NCBI GenBank assembly: GCA_003254925.1
Contig: QANZ01016792.1
Location: forward strand, 24,082-88,081
DNA from: Chamaecrista fasciculata
Taxonomy: Eukaryota; Streptophyta; Magnoliopsida; Fabales; Fabaceae
DNA length: 64,000 nt
Reading direction: 5' to 3'
Shown: one piece after another, positions 59,701 to 64,000 of the stretch
Numbering within the stretch: position 1 is the first letter of the stretch
How the letters are laid out: each line of letters begins with the position of its first letter
The notes under the pieces: model-generated
Database searches by the model: none
What the model saw: only the letters and a program-made list of their open reading frames with translations
What the model was told of the DNA's origin: nothing
Made by a program: the position numbers and the translations under genes

Positions 59701-62700
59701 GGATAAGCTCCACAATACGTAATACCATTTTTACTTTCATTAAGTGTTTAAGTCACTCCGGGTGCTTTGTTCTGCCATGATGAGTGGGATACTTGGCAGC
59801 GAAAAAACAACACTTTTATAGGTCTATCCCTGGGAATATTGGATTCATTGAGTATGTCCCTCTAGACATCACTCTATCTACTCCATTTGGCAAGGAGCCG
59901 CTTAAAAACATGCAAAACTAGAAGTAGAAATTTACTATCTTTTTATTTCACTTGTAATCCTTTTATAAATCATTAATTGCTGTAGCTATCTAATACTTTT
60001 TTATATCTACCCTTATAATTGCATACCATTTTTAGTAATTTTACAATTATTTTTCAAAGATATTTGCCAAACATAAAATACTTTTTCTACATTAGTCTAT
60101 ACACATAATATATAATTTATATTGACACAAAATAAATTTTAAAAATATTTAAAAATTATAATTTTTTATTGTATGTCAAAATAATGAAAAAAAAGAGGTA
60201 TTAGGAAGCCTCCCTATCTTTATTATTTCATATTGTTTTTTATGCTATTATGTACGGTTTTGGGGCGGCTTCTGGTTGAATAGTTTGGAACTCTCCACTC
60301 ACAAGTAGCGGCAGGGTTGTTTAGCAGTGTCTCAGGAGAATAGATAGGGAATCATAGTAGTCGATGTTAGGGATGAAGGAAATAACACAAAGTGAAAAAG
60401 ACTCAAAAAACCGAGAAGCAACTGACAAATCAAAGGGCACATTGCAAGAGAAGAGAGAAACCATCACCAATAAAGACAAGGTAAGACATAAAGCAACCTC
60501 CAGTCAAAGTCTAGGAGACAGGAGTGGCAGTTATCTGTTCTGTGGTGATGGCATGGGAAGACAGCCAAATCTGCATGGCAGTGTATGGTTCACTGAGGTT
60601 ATGGTGATTGATAGATAGAAAATAGGAAGCATCTATGGCGGACTCTTAAAAATAAAGACTTTGGTGTAGCAATTTAGGCTACAGTGTAAACAAGGCAATG
60701 AAGGCCCAGTGATAATAACTAAATCTCTCAAGGCAATGAAGGGCCAAAGGAAAAACTAAAGTTCTCAGGCTTTGATACCATGACTAAATGAATGGCTTAT
60801 TTCTTTAGTTTTGTTGAAGTCCCACATCGCTTAGTTAAAGGGCCTTCTAACTCTATATATATAATGAGGCAACCCTCTCCCTTTGAGAGCTCTTTTGGGG
60901 AGAGTTAAGCCTTTCTACAAGTTTGATAGATACAAGGCTATTTATACAATAAGGAAGGAGTTATCCTAGGCAAGAATAAGTACATATCCTTAGTTTTCAG
61001 GGATTAATTGATAATTTAATTTCCGTGGATTGTAATTGTAACTAATTTTAAGGTTAATGATTTAGCAATAATATATCTAATTCTTAATAGAACTTTTCCA
61101 AAGATAAGTGGTGCTTCTGATTTCGTTCATGAGATATACCTGTATGAAGTGTGTAGGGATGGATATCCGGTGGTTTTGCCACTATCCGTATCCGTATCCG
61201 TTTATCCTATCCAATATCCGTACCCTATCCGTATCCGATAAATTAATATCCGTATCCGCACCCTATCCGATATCCGGTATCCGACGGATACCCGAAATAT
61301 CCGAAATATCTGAAAAAATATGGATATAGAATAGGATATCTTATTTTATAAATCGGATATATCGGGTACCCGATATCCATTATCCGCCAACTAATATAAT
61401 TAAATGAAATTATTATTTATTTACATTTTAAATTTATTTTTTAAAATAAAAAATTAAATATAAATAACTAAAATATGATTCTTTAAAAAATATATATGAA
61501 TATAATTAATTAAATTTAAATATTTATATATAAAATGTTAAATTAAAAGTAAAATATAAAAATTAAATAAGTAATAGGATATCGGATACCCTAAATATCC
61601 GTTCATTTCGGACGGATATAGGGTATCCGAGGGCAATATCCGTATCCGTCCAATATCCGAAAAAAATTTAATTTTCACTATCCGTATCCGATATCCGGTA
61701 TCCGACGGATACCGGATATTTTTTCAGACGGATACGGACGGATATCCTAACTTAGGATATAAATTGCCATCCCTAAGTGTGTGTGATCGATCATCTACAA
61801 ATGTGATGGACCTTCTAGTCCAAGTAATATTTGTGTTTCGGGATGGTCCCTGGACATTACTGTGGATCAAAGAAAATGGATGTGAAGGTTTGTATACAGA
61901 ATAGGATAGTAAATTTGAACATGCTTTGATAATTGACTATAGGCAACACCATTGTCTTGATATCTTCTAACAATCAAATTATCATAAGATATGTAAGCAT
62001 GTGAAAAGTCTCACTAAGAAGTATGTTTGACATGAGATGTTTCTTTATTTATGATCGACTTACTCTACCTAACTTTTGTAACTTGAGTTTATTTAAGAAT
62101 CTTCATTAATCTTTTCTACTTTGGCAGATCATGCAATCGATTGGGTTTTTGGGGCCTGCCTTTTTTCTTGCACAATTGAGCCATGTCAGGACACCGGCTC
62201 TGGCAGTACTATGCATGGCCTGCAGTCAGGTTTTTTCTGTAGCAATATAATGTTTTCCTGATTTGGATTCCTCAAATTCTGAATGATTTTCTTCTCTGAA
62301 AAACACTCACTGGTTATGAACCTTAAATACCTGTAAATCTTTTTGCTTAATTACATTGTCCAAAACCATAATCTATTGTGTTCCTTTCAGGGATCTGATG
62401 CATTCTCCCAATCTGGTTTGTACTCCAATCACCAAGACATTGGGCCACGCTATGCTGTGAGTTCTTGCTCTTTTTTTTTTTTTTTAAAAATTTATATTCA
62501 TTGGAATTTAGGATGGATAAACTGTCGAATTTGTTGTAGAAGAGTACCATTCTGATGTAAGACGTGAAAAATAAAAGAATAACGAAAGTTGTCAAGTCAA
62601 ATTTTTTAATAAAAGGGATAACTATTTTACTTGAAAAGAAAATAAATGGTCCTTAAATAAGAGTATATAGTATTTTAATCCAATTATAGTCTCAAAGCAA

Positions 62701-63641
62701 TTACCCCCATTTCTACTTCATAGCTCAATCCTAAGTTATCCTAAACTATCCTAATCTTCTAATTACAAATTAATAAATCCCAAGTGATAAGTACAACAAT
62801 ATTAGATTAAAAGGAAGTAAATAATAATAATAATAGAAAACAACAACAACAAATGTATCTTCTTATCCTGCGCTAGATTCCTCTTTTTTTTTTCCCATTC
62901 ATAGTTACATGAATCTAAAACATGTCAGCATGTGAACATTCATAATATAGCTTAATTTAGTGAAACTGAAAAAGGAGCTTAGAAGTGTTAAAAACGGATG
63001 CATGAAAGAACTACCAGATATCTGCAAACCAGTTTACCATGGTTATTCAAGACTAAGTACTGAAATGCACACCTTGCTCAGCAGTATTTGGTAGACTTAA
63101 GTTAATATGATCTTCACTACCATGGCCAGTCCTGATCCTATTTAGAACATAGTTTGTCAGTCACTTCTATTTACCATCTTTTACTCTTTTGGCTACAGCT
63201 CTGAACTGTTTCTTGAATTCTGCTGTATCTTATAACTTGTTGACATTTCAGTATCCAAATTAATTAACATTCCTTCGGAGAACCGAAACAAAAGAATTAT
63301 AGGTTTGTCCACCTTGTGTAATTAACTAAATATATTTTGACCAAACTAAGCATGAATAAACATGTAATGGAGACCGACTTTAGAGAGGCTGCTTGCACCT
63401 GTAACTTTGTTGGTTGGCTTTGAGTATGTTAGATTGCTGGGTATATTCTCCAGTGAGACTTACCTCTGACATGCTTATGTGTGTATCTGTGATTATATTA
63501 AACTGATTCGATCCAAGATTCTCTTGATTTGAAATGCTTGTTAGTTTTAATTTCAGGGAGTACTGCTAGGACTATCAAACACTGCAGGAGTGCTTGCCGG
63601 TGTGTTCGGCACAGCTGCAACGGGTTACATACTCCAAAGAG
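53795..63641 (+). CDS. PHT4;4: Chloroplast PHT4;4/ANTR2-type anion transporter, 3' end cut off
   Basis: MFS carrier of the SLC17-like PHT4 family; Arabidopsis PHT4;4 sits in the chloroplast envelope and moves phosphate and ascorbate. Exons in view: 53795-53849, 54496-55049, 55890-55997, 56195-56350, 57066-57281, 58280-58489, 58977-59114, 62128-62229, 62391-62456, 63557-63641. Phases agree and give 563 residues; the last exon (roughly 50 residues) lies beyond the window. The first about 185 residues are a variable Ser-rich region with a plastid transit peptide (starts MAMGVLISNRNFGS). Membrane core: WVIVLLCFAAFVLCNMDR, VNMSIAILPMSKEF, GLIQSSFFWGYLLTQ, GGIWADKLGGK, RAFMGIGEGVAMPAMNN, SKWIPVSERSRSL, SHFCHNWGTFILLTWMPTYY, QGSDAFSQSGLYSNHQDIGP. 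The first exon was chosen by phase and a donor at 53850. Introns 2, 5, 8 and 10 hold transposon remnants. Confidence 0.95.
55424..55821 (+). mobile_element. Non-autonomous Helitron in PHT4;4 intron 2
   Basis: The 3' end is clear: hairpin GGCGTGCCC / GGGCACGCC with loop GTTA (55790-55811), six bases, CTAG at 55818-55821 and host T. The 5' end is inferred from ATATTATATGGCTCCACC at about 55430, which resembles the start of the element at 25642. The interior has short CCACTCTCTCCCC repeats. No genes. Confidence 0.6.
57440..57985. other. Unassigned insertion-like DNA in PHT4;4 intron 5
   Basis: A purine-rich, GC-balanced patch at 57690-57870 differs from the AT-rich intron around it and may be a retroelement remnant. 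No diagnostic motif found. Confidence 0.25.
59190..59765 (-). mobile_element. Copia retrotransposon remnant in PHT4;4 intron 8
   Basis: On the minus strand about 59740-59605 encodes a broken version of the copia RNase H end (TADILTKILSRVKFEEL) with stop and frame damage. It is followed by a purine-rich tract (TTGAAGGAGAGAG) where the 3' LTR should begin. 59190-59590 then looks like LTR (TATAAATGTTGTATTTCC). The rest of pol is absent. Confidence 0.6.
60360..60990. repeat. Retroelement-like remnant with AAGTCCCACATCG motif
   Basis: 60818-60905 contains TGTTGAAGTCCCACATCGCT, then TATATATATAATG and CTTTGAGAGCTCTTTTGGGG, a layout common in short plant LTRs. 60360-60620 is an A-rich open stretch without recognised homology. 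Boundaries unclear. Confidence 0.4.
61155..61774. mobile_element. hAT MITE with TATCCG-repeat ends in PHT4;4 intron 8
   Basis: Termini AGGGATGG (61155) and CCATCCCT (61774) with a perfect 8-bp target duplication AAGTGTGT (61147-61154, 61775-61782). Both subterminal zones consist of dense TATCCGTATCCG/CGGATATCGGATA words over 150-200 bp and are inverse to each other; the middle is AT-rich. 620 bp, non-coding. Confidence 0.9.
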
Positions 63642-63673
63642 GTGTTGCGGAGTCCCACTTTCTTGTTTTTTTG

Positions 63674-63971
63674 ACTAAAATGCACAAAATTTTCCTGAAC
63701 TCTAGTCTGTGTAAAAAACTCCTTTGAACTTTGAAAAGTGACAAAAGACCTCGTTTACATTTTACATTAATCTAAAATTAGAATTAACTATTATTATAAT
63801 TAAAAGTAGCAAAAAAACTAAAAATTTCTTGATGTTTTCAATAAATTTTTTTTTTAAAAAAGGGGTTATTTGTTCAAAAACAAAAGTTTAAGGAGTATTT
63901 CGTCACTTTTCAAAGTTCATGAGGTTTTTTGCACAATGACTAAAGCTAAGGGGGATTTACAAATTTTAGCC
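63674..63971. repeat. Inverted-repeat element in PHT4;4 intron 10
   Basis: The left arm (GACTAAAATGCACAAA...TGAACTTTGAAAAGTGAC) and right arm (GTCACTTTTCAAAGTTCA...TACAAATTTTAGCC) are imperfect inverse copies of roughly 85 bp. The core is AT-rich. It lies at the right edge of the window. Confidence 0.6.
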
Positions 63972-64000
63972 TTCTTTTTTCAAGTTTTCCTTCTAATTGA

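Noticed and set aside
60364-60618. 84-codon Lys/Glu-rich frame in PHT4;4 intron 8
   Set aside because: A-rich composition explains the open frame; no conserved motif.

Overview
This window is nuclear DNA from a eudicot plant. It is AT-rich, has many short-exon genes with canonical GT-AG introns, and its intergenic space is packed with plant transposons: MULEs, hAT and Stowaway MITEs, SINEs, Helitrons and copia remnants. Family resemblance places the host genes in angiosperms. I cannot name the species from the sequence alone.

Host genes: (1) 4735-9341 (+), a MAP65-3/PLEIADE-type cytokinetic microtubule bundler of 11 coding exons, with G2/M-type MSA elements upstream of its start codon; (2) 11661-15321 (+), a clade-B/type-II AT-hook (AHL) DNA-binding protein of 5 exons; (3) 16667-17077 (-), a small single-exon membrane protein with a DUF761-like tail; (4) 27904-33628 (+), a DUF89 damage-control phosphatase like Arabidopsis At2g17340, 12 exons, with one GC-AG intron; (5) 53795 to beyond the right edge (+), a chloroplast PHT4;4/ANTR2-type phosphate/ascorbate transporter, 10 exons in view and the last missing. 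All exon joins were checked for reading-frame phase and are consistent. The genes are functionally unrelated neighbours.

Mobile DNA: at 1006-2234 a Pack-MULE (9-bp target duplication, about 265-bp terminal inverted repeats) carries an uninterrupted EXO70 exocyst fragment. From 35323 to about 46.2 kb lies a minus-strand Helitron with a clear 3' end (CTAG plus an 18-bp palindrome). Its 12-exon Rep-helicase gene reads open for 1,659 residues with HUH, two-tyrosine and PIF1 helicase motifs all present, so it may be a recently active autonomous copy. An RPA70-like zinc-ribbon gene lies at its 5' side and appears N-terminally truncated. Other elements whose target duplications are visible: a Stowaway MITE (10088-10361), hAT MITEs (13555-13904, 47747-48219, 48807-49592, 61155-61774), a GC-rich MULE MITE (22749-22896), a 1.06-kb palindromic MULE (26642-27701) and two SINEs (21551-21734, 23552-23719). 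Two small Helitron 3' ends occur at 25787 and 55821.

The remaining space consists of AT-rich DNA and decayed inverted-repeat elements built from 'TTTGGTCCC'-type arms. No tRNA, rRNA or CRISPR array was seen. One ambiguous base (N) occurs at 25720.
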